A stretch of 64,000 nucleotides of DNA from Bradyrhizobium guangzhouense (GTDB lineage: Bacteria > Pseudomonadota > Alphaproteobacteria > Rhizobiales > Xanthobacteraceae). The stretch lies in the NCBI RefSeq assembly GCF_004114955.1, contig NZ_CP030053.1, positions 5,518,001-5,582,000 on the forward strand, in the 5' to 3' direction. Under the pieces are notes generated by a model. The model had not been told where the DNA came from. It saw nothing but the letters and a program-made list of their open reading frames with translations, and searched no databases. Each line of letters begins with the position of its first letter. Within the stretch, counting starts at the first letter, position 1. The position numbers were made by a program, and so were the translations under genes. This document shows positions 17,606-26,798 of this stretch, one piece after another.

Positions 17606-18013
17606 CCTCGCCGCCTCCAGCAATCGCTCGCTCGCACTCGCCGTTGCCAGCACGGTGCCATCCTCCGTCATCAGCTTGGCCTCGACGAACGCGATGGTCT
17701 TGCCGAGCTGGGTCACCCTGGCTTCGCCGATGATCGGCCCGGGCTTTGCGGGACTGAGGAAGTTTACGGTCATGCTGATGGTCGTGGTGTACAGCCGGCC
17801 CTCGCTCATCACGAGCACCGCCGGCCCCATCGTGTCGTCGAGCATGGCCGAGAGCATGCCGCCCTGGATGAAGCCAGCCGGATTGCAGAACTCAGGCCTG
17901 CCTTCGAAGCCAAGCTTGATCCAGCCGTCCTCCGGGCGGGCATCGAGCAGGTGCCAGCCGAGCAGCTCGGCGCAGGGCGGCCTCTTGAAGTTGTCGAGCG
18001 CGGTCTTGACCAT
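17585..18013 (-). CDS. PaaI-family hotdog thioesterase
   Basis: The 142-residue protein has the hotdog fold of the PaaI/YbgC acyl-CoA thioesterases. FCNPAGFIQGGMLSAMLDDTMG (spread over residues 42-63) carries the Asn and the acidic residue of the active helix, and LYTTTISMTVNFLSPAKPG and FVEAKLMTEDGTVLATAS form the sheet. It should hydrolyse a small or aromatic acyl-CoA. The C terminus VARSAG and the TGA are encoded by the family A repeat, so the original end may have been different. It is divergent from the diguanylate cyclase gene. Confidence 0.88.
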   Translation of the reverse strand: MVKTALDNFKRPPCAELLGWHLLDARPEDGWIKLGFEGRPEFCNPAGFIQGGMLSAMLDDTMGPAVLVMSEGRLYTTTISMTVNFLSPAKPGPIIGEARVTQLGKTIAFVEAKLMTEDGTVLATASASERLLEAARVARSAG

Positions 18014-18264
18014 GCGAACCTCCGTTGCCGTCGCACTCGTAGCCCCGGCCTGCTGACAGCCTCATGGCAACAGGCGACCGCCGGGGCCCAAAATTCCGGC
18101 GAATCACGGAAAACTGCTCGGATTCGGTGCATTCCGCATATCGTTAAGCGCGCTTCAACCAAGCGGCTTCACGACCGATTCAATACGATCCAAATCGGAG
18201 ATGTGCCGGTAAGCGGTTGGAAGTTACCTCATGGCATGAGCGACGGGGAAACCGGAGCCTTTCC

Positions 18265-20010
18265 ATGCGAGCCCTCTTGCAACAGGCGGCGAGCCGCCTG
18301 CACGCGATTGAAGATCGACTGACCGTACGGACGCAGATCGCTGCGGCCGTCGCCGCGATGTCCATCGTGCTGGTGGGCACGCTCGCTGCCGGCGCCGCCC
18401 TCATCAGCTACAGACACACCGCGGCCCTGATCGAAAGCAGCGTCGCCGGAATTGCATCCAGCACGTCCGGCCGGCTCGACCGTTTCATGGCGACGCGGCA
18501 ACAGGAGATGAAGCTGTTCACCGAGCTGGAGCCGATGCAACGGCTGTGGCAGGGCGACCCGAACGAGTTGCGCAGCGCGCTCGAGGCGCTTCAGCGCAAT
18601 TTCGAATTTACCTGGATCGGCTTTGCCGACCTCAACGGCGATGTCGTCGCCTCGACCGGCGGGCTGCTGCAAGGCAAGTCCGTGACGGCGCGCCCCTGGT
18701 TCAAGCAGGGTCTCGAAAGGGTCGTGGTCGGCGACGTGCACGAGGCCATCCTGCTGTCCTCGCTGCTCACCCAACGCGCCAACAACGAACCCTACCGCTT
18801 CGTCGATATCGCCCTGCCCGTGCGCGATACCTCCGGCAAGGTGATCGGCGTGCTCGGCGGGCACCTGGACTGGTCCTGGGCCAGCAGTTTGATCAAGGAC
18901 GTCGAGGCCAATGACGGCAACACCGACACGCGGCTCTCGATCCTCAGCAAGAGCGGCATGGTTCTCGTCGGGCCGCAGAAGGAAACGATCCGCTACGACG
19001 GCGACGAGCTTGCCGGCATCCTGAAGGCCCGCGACGGCACCTTCCGCGAGACCGTGGACGGCCAGCAGATGCTGACCGCATTTTATGTCGGCAACGGCTT
19101 CCGCGACTATCAGGGACTGAACTGGATCGTCACCGCGAGCCAGCCCGCGAGCGTGGCGCTGAAGGCGGCGATCTCGTCAGCGCAGACGATTTTGGCGATC
19201 GGTGCCGTCTTCGCGCTGATCGCGCTATCGCTGGCCGTGCTGGTCTCGCGAAGGATCGCAGGCCCGATCATCGCGCTGACGCAGGAAGCCGATCGCATCG
19301 GACGCGCCCACGGCCCGACCATGCTGGCGCGACAGAGCGGCTCGGTCGAGGTGGTCCAGCTCTCGCGCGCACTGCGCTCGCTGCTGCGCCGCATCGGCCT
19401 TGCCGAAGAGCGCACCAAGGAAGCCGAGATGCGCGCGACCGAGAACGCGATGCAGCTGCAGGAGGACATGCTGAAGCTGCGCCAGCTCGCCGACACCGAT
19501 TTCATGACCGGCCTGATGAACCGCCGCTCCTTCCTCGCGGTTGCCGACGACGCGGTCGCGTTCAGCCGCCGCTACAAGCGCAACATGGCGACCTTGATGA
19601 TCGACATCGATCATTTCAAGAAGATCAACGACACCTATGGCCACGCCGCCGGCGACGACGCCATCAAGCACGTCGCCGAGATCGTCAGCCAGTCGATCCG
19701 GACCACCGACAAGGCGGCCCGCTTCGGCGGCGAGGAATTCGTGGTGCTGCTGCGCGAGATCGATCAGGAGACCGCGGTGCTGCTTGCCGACCGCATCAGG
19801 ACCTCGATCGAGAGCGCGTCGGTGCGTCATGGCGACAGCGTGATCCCTCTCACCGTCTCGGTCGGGCTCGCGCTGTTCGACGAGGACGATCGCGACGTGC
19901 AGGACGTGATCGAGCGCGCCGACCAGGGCCTCTATGTCGCCAAGAAAACCGGCCGAAACCGCACCTTCCTGATGCCCGCCACCGAGGACCGCGCCGCGCG
20001 CGCCGCCTGA
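18265..20010 (+). CDS. Membrane diguanylate cyclase with Cache sensor and GGEEF domain
   Basis: The 581-residue protein has an N-terminal transmembrane helix (24-49), an extracytoplasmic dCache-type sensor (about 50-305, with the RPWFKQGL element), a second helix (about 308-330), a short HAMP/coiled-coil linker, and a C-terminal GGDEF domain. The active-site loop reads GGEEF (488-492), and the allosteric I-site RTTD (479-482) is intact, so it should make cyclic di-GMP from GTP and be product-inhibited. ATG 18265 follows GGAG by nine bases. The ligand is unknown. It is convergent with mutY, four bases apart. Confidence 0.94.
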   Translation: MRALLQQAASRLHAIEDRLTVRTQIAAAVAAMSIVLVGTLAAGAALISYRHTAALIESSVAGIASSTSGRLDRFMATRQQEMKLFTELEPMQRLWQGDPNELRSALEALQRNFEFTWIGFADLNGDVVASTGGLLQGKSVTARPWFKQGLERVVVGDVHEAILLSSLLTQRANNEPYRFVDIALPVRDTSGKVIGVLGGHLDWSWASSLIKDVEANDGNTDTRLSILSKSGMVLVGPQKETIRYDGDELAGILKARDGTFRETVDGQQMLTAFYVGNGFRDYQGLNWIVTASQPASVALKAAISSAQTILAIGAVFALIALSLAVLVSRRIAGPIIALTQEADRIGRAHGPTMLARQSGSVEVVQLSRALRSLLRRIGLAEERTKEAEMRATENAMQLQEDMLKLRQLADTDFMTGLMNRRSFLAVADDAVAFSRRYKRNMATLMIDIDHFKKINDTYGHAAGDDAIKHVAEIVSQSIRTTDKAARFGGEEFVVLLREIDQETAVLLADRIRTSIESASVRHGDSVIPLTVSVGLALFDEDDRDVQDVIERADQGLYVAKKTGRNRTFLMPATEDRAARAA

Positions 20011-20014
20011 TGAG

Positions 20015-21112
20015 TCAGTCCAGCGCGTGCGCAATCACCTTGCGCATGAGATTGGGCAGCGCCTCGTCGGCCAGCGTCGCGATCGGCACCCAGCGCATGC
20101 CGGAAGGCGCGCGCGTGCGGGCTTCGGCCTTCGCGGTGTAGACCACGAGCTCCAGCGGAAAATGCGTGAAGACGTGGGTGACCGCCCCGACCTTGCGCTG
20201 CCAGCGCGACAGCCCCTTGATATCGGGGGCCTGCTGTTTTGCGGTCGCGTCTTCCTGGCCGGCAAGCCAGTCCGAACCCGGCACTTCGGTCATGCCGCCG
20301 AGCAGGCCTTTCTCGGGCCGGCTGCGGACCAGCAGCTCATCGCCGCGCGTGACGACGAAGGCGGCACCGCGCCGCAACGTCCCGCTCTTCTTCGGGGCCT
20401 TGCGTGGAAAGGTCTCCTGCGTGCCCAGCGCGCGCGCCACGCAATCCTCGTTCAACGGGCACAGCGAGCAGGCCGGCTTCTTCGGCGTGCAGATCGAGGC
20501 GCCCAGATCCATCAGGGCTTGCGCACTATCGCCTGCCCGCGCGTTGGCCAGCAGCGTCGTTGCCATCTGCTGGATCGTCGGCTTGGCCTGCGGCAGCTCC
20601 TCCTCGACCGCATACAGGCGCGACACCACGCGCTCGATGTTGCCGTCGACCGGCATGGTGTGACGGTCGAACGCGATCGCGGCAATCGCGGCCGCTGTGT
20701 AAGGGCCAATGCCCGGCAACGCGCGGAGGCCCTCTTCTGTATCGGGAAAAGCGCCGCCGTGCTCGCGCGTCACCGCGACCGCGCAGGCATGCAGATTGCG
20801 CGCGCGCGAGTAATAGCCGAGCCCGGCCCACATCCGCAGCACGTCATCGAGAGACGCATCCCCGAGCGCCGTGACATCGGACCACCGCGCGACGAATTTT
20901 TCAAAATAGGGCCCGACCGCCTTCACCGTGGTCTGCTGCAGCATGATCTCCGACAGCCAGACCCGGTACGGATCCGAGGTCTCCCCGGGCGCCGCGCGCC
21001 AGGGCAGCCTGCGGCGGTGGCGGTCATACCAGGCGAGCAGCAATGTGGGGCGCGATGACAACGTGGTTACCGTCGTGTTCCGTTCCTTCTTGCGCGCAGT
21101 CGCGGAGGGCAT
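20015..21112 (-). CDS. mutY: A/G-specific adenine glycosylase
   Basis: The 365-residue enzyme removes adenine mispaired with 8-oxoguanine in base excision repair. The catalytic Glu55 is in SEIMLQQT; the helix-hairpin-helix is LPGIGPYTAAAI followed by the catalytic Asp in VDGNIERV; the iron-sulfur ligands follow C-x6-C-x2-C-x5-C (CTPKKPACSLCPLNEDC). The C-terminal Nudix-like domain (RGAAFVVTRGDELLVRSRPEKGLLGG) reads 8-oxoG. The first 15 or so residues are not conserved, so the true start may be a little downstream of 21112. The order mutY-DUF721-dsbA-smc is familiar in rhizobial chromosomes. Confidence 0.95.
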   Translation of the reverse strand: MPSATARKKERNTTVTTLSSRPTLLLAWYDRHRRRLPWRAAPGETSDPYRVWLSEIMLQQTTVKAVGPYFEKFVARWSDVTALGDASLDDVLRMWAGLGYYSRARNLHACAVAVTREHGGAFPDTEEGLRALPGIGPYTAAAIAAIAFDRHTMPVDGNIERVVSRLYAVEEELPQAKPTIQQMATTLLANARAGDSAQALMDLGASICTPKKPACSLCPLNEDCVARALGTQETFPRKAPKKSGTLRRGAAFVVTRGDELLVRSRPEKGLLGGMTEVPGSDWLAGQEDATAKQQAPDIKGLSRWQRKVGAVTHVFTHFPLELVVYTAKAEARTRAPSGMRWVPIATLADEALPNLMRKVIAHALD

Positions 21113-21170
21113 TCGGCTTTCCTAATGGAGGATTCTGCTCGTGGCCAGCGTGGCCAGGCGGTTGCCGGCC

Positions 21171-21187
21171 ATAACGCCTTGCGTTAT
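21171..21187. promoter_or_regulatory. Probable HigA operator/promoter
   Basis: A perfect inverted repeat ATAACGC-CTT-GCGTTAT ends eight bases before the higB remnant's ATG at 21196. HigA antitoxins commonly repress their operon through such a palindrome of about 17 bases overlapping the promoter. Confidence 0.6.
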
Positions 21188-21195
21188 ACACAAGC

Positions 21196-21339
21196 ATGAT
21201 CCAGAGCTTCGCCAACTCGGAGACAGGGCTGATCTGGTCCGGGCGGCGAAGCAGGAAACTGCCGCCCGACATTCAGAATGCAGCCTTACGAAAACTGCGT
21301 TTGCTCAATCAAGCACGGGTATCGACCGATCTGGGATGA
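21196..21339 (+). pseudogene. higB: Truncated HigB-type toxin (47 codons)
   Basis: The 47-residue frame starts at ATG 21196 and reads MIQSFANSETGLIWSGRRSR, then KLPPDIQNAALRKLRLLNQA. This is the well-conserved N-terminal half of RelE/ParE-superfamily HigB toxins, which are normally about 92 residues. After VSTDLG it ends in TGA, and the C-terminal half that holds the substrate-binding and catalytic residues (the GNRLEAL and WRICFRW region) is absent from all nearby frames. The stop overlaps an ATG of the antitoxin frame (ATGA at 21336-21339), so the deletion seems to have rejoined the two genes neatly. It is very probably not a working ribonuclease. Confidence 0.75.
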
Positions 21340-21353
21340 CGGAGGACCAAGAG

Positions 21354-21677
21354 ATGTCGAAATCGTCGACTACCACGGCTAGGTCCGGGCTGCTCCGCAA
21401 TCCTCATCCGGGCGAAATCCTGCTCGAGGAATTCCTGAAGCCGATGGATCTCAGTCAGAACGCGCTCGCGCGTGCCGTTCGCGTGCCGCCGCGGCGGATC
21501 AACGAGATCGTCCTGGGCAAGCGCGACATCACGGCCGACACCGATCTGCGGCTCGCCCGCTATTTTGGCGTGTCGGAGGGCTTTTTCCTGGGACTTCAGA
21601 TGGACTACGATCTGATGCAGCGGCGGCGCGAGATTGATCGCGACCTCAAGGCCATCCGGCCTCGCGCGGCAGCATAG
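21354..21677 (+). CDS. higA: HigA-family antitoxin (XRE helix-turn-helix)
   Basis: The 107-residue protein is a HigA antitoxin of the addiction-module type: NPHPGEILLEEFLKPMDLSQ opens the domain, NALARAVRVPPRRINEIVLG is the helix-turn-helix, and RLARYFGVSEGFFLGLQ closes it. GGAGGA seven bases ahead of ATG 21354 favours this start; ATG 21336 is in frame and overlaps the toxin stop. It normally binds HigB and represses the operon. Here the toxin is truncated, so it now probably acts as a DNA-binding autoregulator, or could neutralise a HigB encoded elsewhere. Confidence 0.88.
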   Translation: MSKSSTTTARSGLLRNPHPGEILLEEFLKPMDLSQNALARAVRVPPRRINEIVLGKRDITADTDLRLARYFGVSEGFFLGLQMDYDLMQRRREIDRDLKAIRPRAAA

Positions 21678-21689
21678 CGGACGGGCCCC

Positions 21690-22181
21690 ATGGCCAAATT
21701 CCCTCCCAAACCCGGCCCCATCAGCGCCAAGCCGCTCGGGATCCTGCTCAACGACGTCTTTGCGGAGGCCTATGCCAAGCAGGGGTTTGCGGCACGCGAA
21801 CTGGTGACGCGGTGGGCGCAGATCGCGGGGCCCGAGATCGCCGCTCATGCCGAGCCGCTGAAGATGCAGTGGCCCCGACCGGTGGAGGGCCAGCCGCAGG
21901 AGCCGGCGACACTGGTGCTGCGGGTCGAGGGCCCGATGGCGCTGGAAATCCAGCACTCGGCCGACGTGATCCTGGAGCGGGTCAACCGCTTCTTCGGCTG
22001 GAGCGCGGTCGGCAAGCTCGCCTTCCGCCAGGCCCCCCTGTCGCGGCCTCAGGTCCGGAAGCGGCCCGGCCCGCCCGATCCCAAGTCCGTGGCCAAGGTG
22101 GCGGAGAGCCTGGGCGAGATCGAGGATGACGAATTGAAGTCGGCGCTGGCGCGGCTCGGGGCCGCCATCAAGCGAAATTGA
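21690..22181 (+). CDS. DUF721 / DciA-like protein
   Basis: The 163-residue protein carries the DUF721 domain (residues about 10-110): KPLGILLNDVFAEAYAKQGF, ELVTRWAQIAGPEIAAHAEP and LVLRVEGPMALEIQHSADVIL. Proteins with this domain include DciA, which loads the replicative helicase DnaB in bacteria without DnaC; rhizobial members are annotated either way. The basic C-terminal tail (RPQVRKRPGPPDPKS and a helix ending LARLGAAIKRN) is unlike that of classical DciA. It lies 12 bases after higA. Confidence 0.8.
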   Translation: MAKFPPKPGPISAKPLGILLNDVFAEAYAKQGFAARELVTRWAQIAGPEIAAHAEPLKMQWPRPVEGQPQEPATLVLRVEGPMALEIQHSADVILERVNRFFGWSAVGKLAFRQAPLSRPQVRKRPGPPDPKSVAKVAESLGEIEDDELKSALARLGAAIKRN

Positions 22182-22309
22182 GCCTCATTTTGCGGTCAAT
22201 CTGGACCTCGACTTATCGCTCGCCATTGCCTCAAACCACGTTTCAAGCTAGCGACAGGCCGCCCGGGCGGGAACTCGGGCGCGAGACCACGCCAATTCGG
22301 GAGCCGACC

Positions 22310-22966
22310 TTGATCATCACCCGCCGCGCCTTCAACACGATGCTGTCGCTGACCGGTCTTGCCGTGATCGCCGGGCTCTCGCCGCTGCGGTTCATTTCCG
22401 AAGCGATGGCGCAGGCGGCTAGCGACGTCGCCAAGCCGGTCTCGCTGCCCGACATGGCGCTCGGCCCGAAGGACGCCGCCGTGACCATCACCGAATTTGC
22501 CTCGATGACCTGCCCGCATTGCGCGGCCTTCAACGAGCAGGTTTTCCCCAAGATCAAGTCGGAGTACATCGACACCGGCAAGATCCGTTACATCTTCCGC
22601 GAGTTCCCGCTCGACATCAAAGCCGCCGCCGGCTCGATGCTGTCGCGCTGCATCGCCAATGGCGACGCTGCTAAATACTTCGCCGTCACCGACATGCTGT
22701 TCCGCCAGCAGAACGACTGGGTGGTGAAGAACACCACCGAGACCCTGACCCGGATCGGCAAGCAGGCGGGCCTCAGCCAGCAGCAGGTCGAAGCCTGTTT
22801 GAAGGACCAGTCGCTGCTCGACAAGATCGCCGCCGACCAGAAATATGCCAGCGACGTCCTGAAGGTGGATTCGACGCCGACCTTCTTCATCAACGGCGAG
22901 AAGATCAAGGGCGAGACCTCGTTCGAGGAGTTCGCGAAGAAGATCAATCCGCTGCTGAAGAGCTGA
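22310..22966 (+). CDS. DsbA-family periplasmic thiol-disulfide oxidoreductase
   Basis: The 218-residue protein begins at a TTG codon (22310) preceded by CGGGAG and has a signal peptide (MIITRRAFNTMLSLTGLAV to about residue 34, ending EAMAQA). The RRAF pair resembles a twin-arginine motif. The mature part is thioredoxin-like with the redox motif CPHC in EFASMTCPHCAAFNEQVF, an inserted helical domain, and the cis-Pro loop VDSTPTFFINGEKIKG. It should form or isomerise disulfides in the periplasm. The frame is open upstream to 22178, but that stretch has no conserved content. Confidence 0.88.
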   Translation: MIITRRAFNTMLSLTGLAVIAGLSPLRFISEAMAQAASDVAKPVSLPDMALGPKDAAVTITEFASMTCPHCAAFNEQVFPKIKSEYIDTGKIRYIFREFPLDIKAAAGSMLSRCIANGDAAKYFAVTDMLFRQQNDWVVKNTTETLTRIGKQAGLSQQQVEACLKDQSLLDKIAADQKYASDVLKVDSTPTFFINGEKIKGETSFEEFAKKINPLLKS

Positions 22967-23182
22967 TTCGCTCGTCAAGATCCTGATTCGCATCTCGAAA
23001 GCCGTATCTTTCCCGGCATAAATCCCTTGGGAAAAGCGGCTTTCGCTGGTTGCCCTCGCGGCGCACCGCGGCCATTGTCCGCCGCATGAGGCGCCTCGCG
23101 CGACTCACCCAGAGAGTGACATTGCCTTCCATGGTACTGTCCCGGCAGGGGGATTCGCGCCTGCCAACAGAGATGCGTGCTT

Positions 23183-26100
23183 ATGAAAATCACCCGCCTG
23201 CGCCTACACGGATTCAAGTCCTTCGTTGAGCCGACGGACTTCGTCATCGAGCCCGGCCTGACCGGCGTGGTCGGCCCCAACGGTTGCGGCAAGTCGAATC
23301 TCGTCGAGGCGCTGCGCTGGGCGATGGGTGAGACCTCCTACAAGAGCTTGCGCGCCGCCGACATGGACGCGGTGATCTTCGCCGGCTCAGGCAACCGCCC
23401 GGCACGCAACCACGCCGAAGTGACGATGACGATCGACAACGCCGATCGCACCGCGCCGGCGGCGATGAACGACAGCCAGTTGCTCGAAATCTCCCGCCGC
23501 ATCGAGCGCGAGGCCGGCTCGGTCTATCGCATCAACGGTCGTGACGTGCGCGCCCGCGACGTGCAGATCCTGTTCGCGGATGCCGCCACCGGCGCGCGCT
23601 CGCCGGCCCTCGTTCACCAGGGCAAGATCGGCGAAATCATCCAGGCCAAGCCCGAGCAGCGCCGCCGCGTGCTGGAAGACGCCGCGGGCGTCGCCGGCCT
23701 GCACGCCCGCCGCCACGAGGCCGAGCTGCGGCTGAAGGCGGCCGAGACCAACCTCACCCGCGTCGAGGACGTGATCGGCCAGCTCTCCGGCCAGATGGAG
23801 GGCCTGAAGAAGCAGGCCCGCCAGGCGGTGCGTTATCGAGAGGTCGCGGCCAAGGTCCGCAAGGCCGAAGCGACGCTGTTTCATCTGCGCTGGATCGGCG
23901 CCCATGCCGACGTCAACGAGTCCGGCCAGACCCATGATCTCGCCGTGCGCGAGATGGCCGAGCGCACCCAGCACCAGGCCGAGGCCGCCCGCATCCAGGC
24001 GATCCGCGCCGCCGAAATGCCGGCGTTGCGCGATGCCGAGGCGCGCGCCGCCGCCGGCCTCCAGCGCCTGACCAACGCCCGCGAGCTGCTCGACCGCGAG
24101 GAGGAGCGTGCCAAGGAGCGCGTCGCCGAACTCGAGCGCCGTCTCGCCCAATTCGAAGGCGATATCTCGCGCGCCCAGCAACAGACCATGGACGCCGACG
24201 TCGCGCTGCAGCGGCTCGACACCGAAGACGCCGAGCTGAAGGAAGAGATCAAGTCGCGCGTCGAGAAGCGCTCCGGCGTCGACGAGCGCGTCGGCGAAGC
24301 CGAAGCCGTGCTGACCGAAACCGAGCAGCAATTCGCCGAGCTCACCACCGCGCTCGCCGATCTCACCGCCAAGCGCAACCAGCTCGAGGCCAACGTCCGC
24401 ACCCACCGCGACAAGCTCGCCCGTCTTGACCAGGAGATCGCGAATGTCACGGCGGAAGAGCAGAAGCTCGCCGCCGACACCGGCGGCTTCGGCGATCTCG
24501 ACGAGCTGACCGCTACGGTCGAGACCGCAGAGCAGACGCTGGCGGCTTCCGAGGCCGCAGCGCAAGCCAGCGAAGCCGCGCATGTCGCCGCGCGTCAGAC
24601 GCTGGAATCCTCGCGCTCCCCGCTGGTTGAAGCCGACAAGCGCGTGCAGCGGCTCGATACCGAGGCACGCACGATCTCCAAGATCGTCAACGGCGAGACC
24701 AAGAATCTGTGGCCGCCGATCATCGACGGCATCACCGTCGACAAGGGCTTCGAGAAGGCGATCGGCGCCGCGCTCGGCGACGATCTCGACGCGCCGATCG
24801 ATCCTTCGGCCCCGATGCGCTGGACCAATGTCGGACACACCGAAGGCGATCCTGAACTGCCCGAAGGCGTCACCCCGCTCGCCAACCACGTTCAGGCGCC
24901 GGCCGAGCTGACGCGCCGCCTGGCGCAGATCGGCGTGGTGCCGCGCGAGCGCGGCGCCGAGCTGGTCTCGCAGCTCAAGACCGGCCAGCGGCTGGTCTCG
25001 CCCGAGGGCGACGTCTGGCGCTGGGACGGCTTTGTCGCCGCCGCCCACGCCCCGACCGGTGCCGCACGGCGCCTCGCCGAGCGCGCCCGCCTCGTCGACA
25101 TCGAGAACGAGCTGGAGCAGGCCCGTATCGACGCGCAGATCAAGCGTCAGGCGCTCGAGAATGCCGAATCCGAATTGCAGATGGCGGCCAGCACCGAAGG
25201 CGCCAGCCGCGAAGCCATGCGTGCCGCGCAGCGCGAGCTGAACGTCGCGCGCGAGCGTCACGCTGCTGCCGAGCGCGAGATCAGCCGTCACGCCGCCCGC
25301 AAGGCGACGCTGTCGGAGGCGCACAGCCGTCTCGCCGCCGATCGCGCCGAAGCCGAGGCCGCCTACGAATATGCTGAGGCCGGCATCAGCGAGCTGCCGT
25401 CGAGCGAAGACACCGAAACGCGTCTTGCCGCCGTCCGCAGCGACATCGAGGGCCAGCGCCGCATCGCCGCCCAGGTCCGCGCCGAGGCGCAGGCGCTGGC
25501 GCGCGAGGCCGAGCTCGCCGACCGCCGCGTCCAGGCGATCCTCGCCGAGCGCACCGAGTGGGCGAACCGCAAGGATAGCGCGGCCTCCCACATCGACACC
25601 ATCCAGGCGCGTATTGCCGAACTCACGATCGAGCGCAGCGAGCTTGAAAACGCGCCCGCAGTGTTCGCCGAAAAGCGCAGCGCGCTGATCACGGAAATCG
25701 AATACGCCGAGAACGACCGCCGCATGGCCGCCGACGCGCTCGCGACTGCCGAGACCGCGATGGCGGAGACCGATCGCGTTGCCAAGCTGACCCTCGAAGC
25801 GCTCTCCAGCGCACGTGAGGCCACGGCGCGTGCCGAGGAGCGTATGGAAGGCTCCCGGCGCCGGCTCGAGGACATCGAGCGCGAGATCCGCGACATGCTC
25901 GAAGTCGAGCCCCAGGCCGTCGCCGGCCTCGCCGAGATCGAGCCCGGCGCGGAGCTGCCGCCGCTGCACGACATCGAGGAAGACCTCGAAAAGATGCGCC
26001 GCGACCGCGAGCGCCTGGGCGCCGTCAATCTGCGCGCAGAGGAAGAGCTGCGCGAGGTCGAGACCCAGCACAACGGTCTCGTCACCGAGCGCGACGACCT

Positions 26101-26647
26101 GGTCGAGGCCATCAAGCGGCTGCGCCAGGGTATCCAGAGCCTCAACAAGGAAGCGCGCGAGCGCCTCTTGACCTCGTTCGAGGTCGTCAACAACCACTTC
26201 AAGCGCCTGTTCGTCGAGCTGTTCGGCGGCGGTGAAGCCGCGCTGCACCTGATCGAGAGCGACGACCCGCTGGAAGCCGGTCTCGAAATCATCGCAAAGC
26301 CCCCCGGCAAAAAGCCGCAGACGCTGTCGCTGCTGTCGGGCGGCGAGCAGGCGCTGACCGCGATGGCGCTGATCTTCGCGGTGTTCTTGACCAACCCCTC
26401 GCCGATCTGCGTGCTGGACGAAGTCGATGCGCCGCTCGACGACCACAACGTCGAACGTTACTGCAACTTGCTGCATGAGATGACCGGCTCGACCGACACG
26501 CGTTTCATCATCATCACGCACAATCCGATCACGATGGCGCGGATGAATCGGCTGTTCGGCGTCACCATGGCCGAGCGCGGCGTCTCCCAGCTCGTCTCGG
26601 TGAGCCTGGCCGAGGCCGTGGACATTCTCGACCAGAACGTGGCGTGA
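23183..26647 (+). CDS. smc: Chromosome segregation SMC ATPase
   Basis: The 1154-residue protein has the complete SMC layout: Walker A GPNGCGKSN near residue 31, the long first coiled coil, a hinge at about 506-630 (LWPPIIDGITVDKGFEKAIG), the returning coiled coil, then the ABC signature LSGGEQALTAMAL near 1050 and Walker B CVLDEVDAPLDDHN near 1075. It forms a ring with ScpA and ScpB (not in the window) that organises and separates the chromosome. ATG 23183 was preferred to GTG 23177, which has no better ribosome site. The gene stands alone, with 216 bases before it. Confidence 0.97.
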   Translation: MKITRLRLHGFKSFVEPTDFVIEPGLTGVVGPNGCGKSNLVEALRWAMGETSYKSLRAADMDAVIFAGSGNRPARNHAEVTMTIDNADRTAPAAMNDSQLLEISRRIEREAGSVYRINGRDVRARDVQILFADAATGARSPALVHQGKIGEIIQAKPEQRRRVLEDAAGVAGLHARRHEAELRLKAAETNLTRVEDVIGQLSGQMEGLKKQARQAVRYREVAAKVRKAEATLFHLRWIGAHADVNESGQTHDLAVREMAERTQHQAEAARIQAIRAAEMPALRDAEARAAAGLQRLTNARELLDREEERAKERVAELERRLAQFEGDISRAQQQTMDADVALQRLDTEDAELKEEIKSRVEKRSGVDERVGEAEAVLTETEQQFAELTTALADLTAKRNQLEANVRTHRDKLARLDQEIANVTAEEQKLAADTGGFGDLDELTATVETAEQTLAASEAAAQASEAAHVAARQTLESSRSPLVEADKRVQRLDTEARTISKIVNGETKNLWPPIIDGITVDKGFEKAIGAALGDDLDAPIDPSAPMRWTNVGHTEGDPELPEGVTPLANHVQAPAELTRRLAQIGVVPRERGAELVSQLKTGQRLVSPEGDVWRWDGFVAAAHAPTGAARRLAERARLVDIENELEQARIDAQIKRQALENAESELQMAASTEGASREAMRAAQRELNVARERHAAAEREISRHAARKATLSEAHSRLAADRAEAEAAYEYAEAGISELPSSEDTETRLAAVRSDIEGQRRIAAQVRAEAQALAREAELADRRVQAILAERTEWANRKDSAASHIDTIQARIAELTIERSELENAPAVFAEKRSALITEIEYAENDRRMAADALATAETAMAETDRVAKLTLEALSSAREATARAEERMEGSRRRLEDIEREIRDMLEVEPQAVAGLAEIEPGAELPPLHDIEEDLEKMRRDRERLGAVNLRAEEELREVETQHNGLVTERDDLVEAIKRLRQGIQSLNKEARERLLTSFEVVNNHFKRLFVELFGGGEAALHLIESDDPLEAGLEIIAKPPGKKPQTLSLLSGGEQALTAMALIFAVFLTNPSPICVLDEVDAPLDDHNVERYCNLLHEMTGSTDTRFIIITHNPITMARMNRLFGVTMAERGVSQLVSVSLAEAVDILDQNVA

Positions 26648-26671
26648 GGCTGCGGTCGTTCCGCACCCATT

Positions 26672-26793
26672 GACGTCATCATCCGCCTTGTGCGCAAATT
26701 GCGCACTGGAGCGGATGATCCAGTACGCCGCGCCGTCTCGGTCTAGCGGCGCGGCCTCGGAATACTGGATGCCCCGCCTGCGCGGGGCATGAC
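26672..26793. repeat. Dispersed repeat, family C (TACTGGATGCCCCGC type)
   Basis: It contains TTGTGCGCAAATTGCGCACTGGAGCGGATGATC, CCAGTACGCCGCGCCG...CGGCGCGGCCTCGGAATACTGG as nested inverted repeats, and ends GCCCCGCCTGCGCGGGGCATGAC. The right end stops five bases before the ATG of the Rsm22-type gene, so the repeat forms part of its leader. Confidence 0.7.
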
Positions 26794-26798
26794 TGCGG

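Noticed and set aside
21141..21335. N-terminal extension of the HigA frame
   Set aside because: The extension has no HigA homology; a strong GGAGGA site and the family start point favour 21354.
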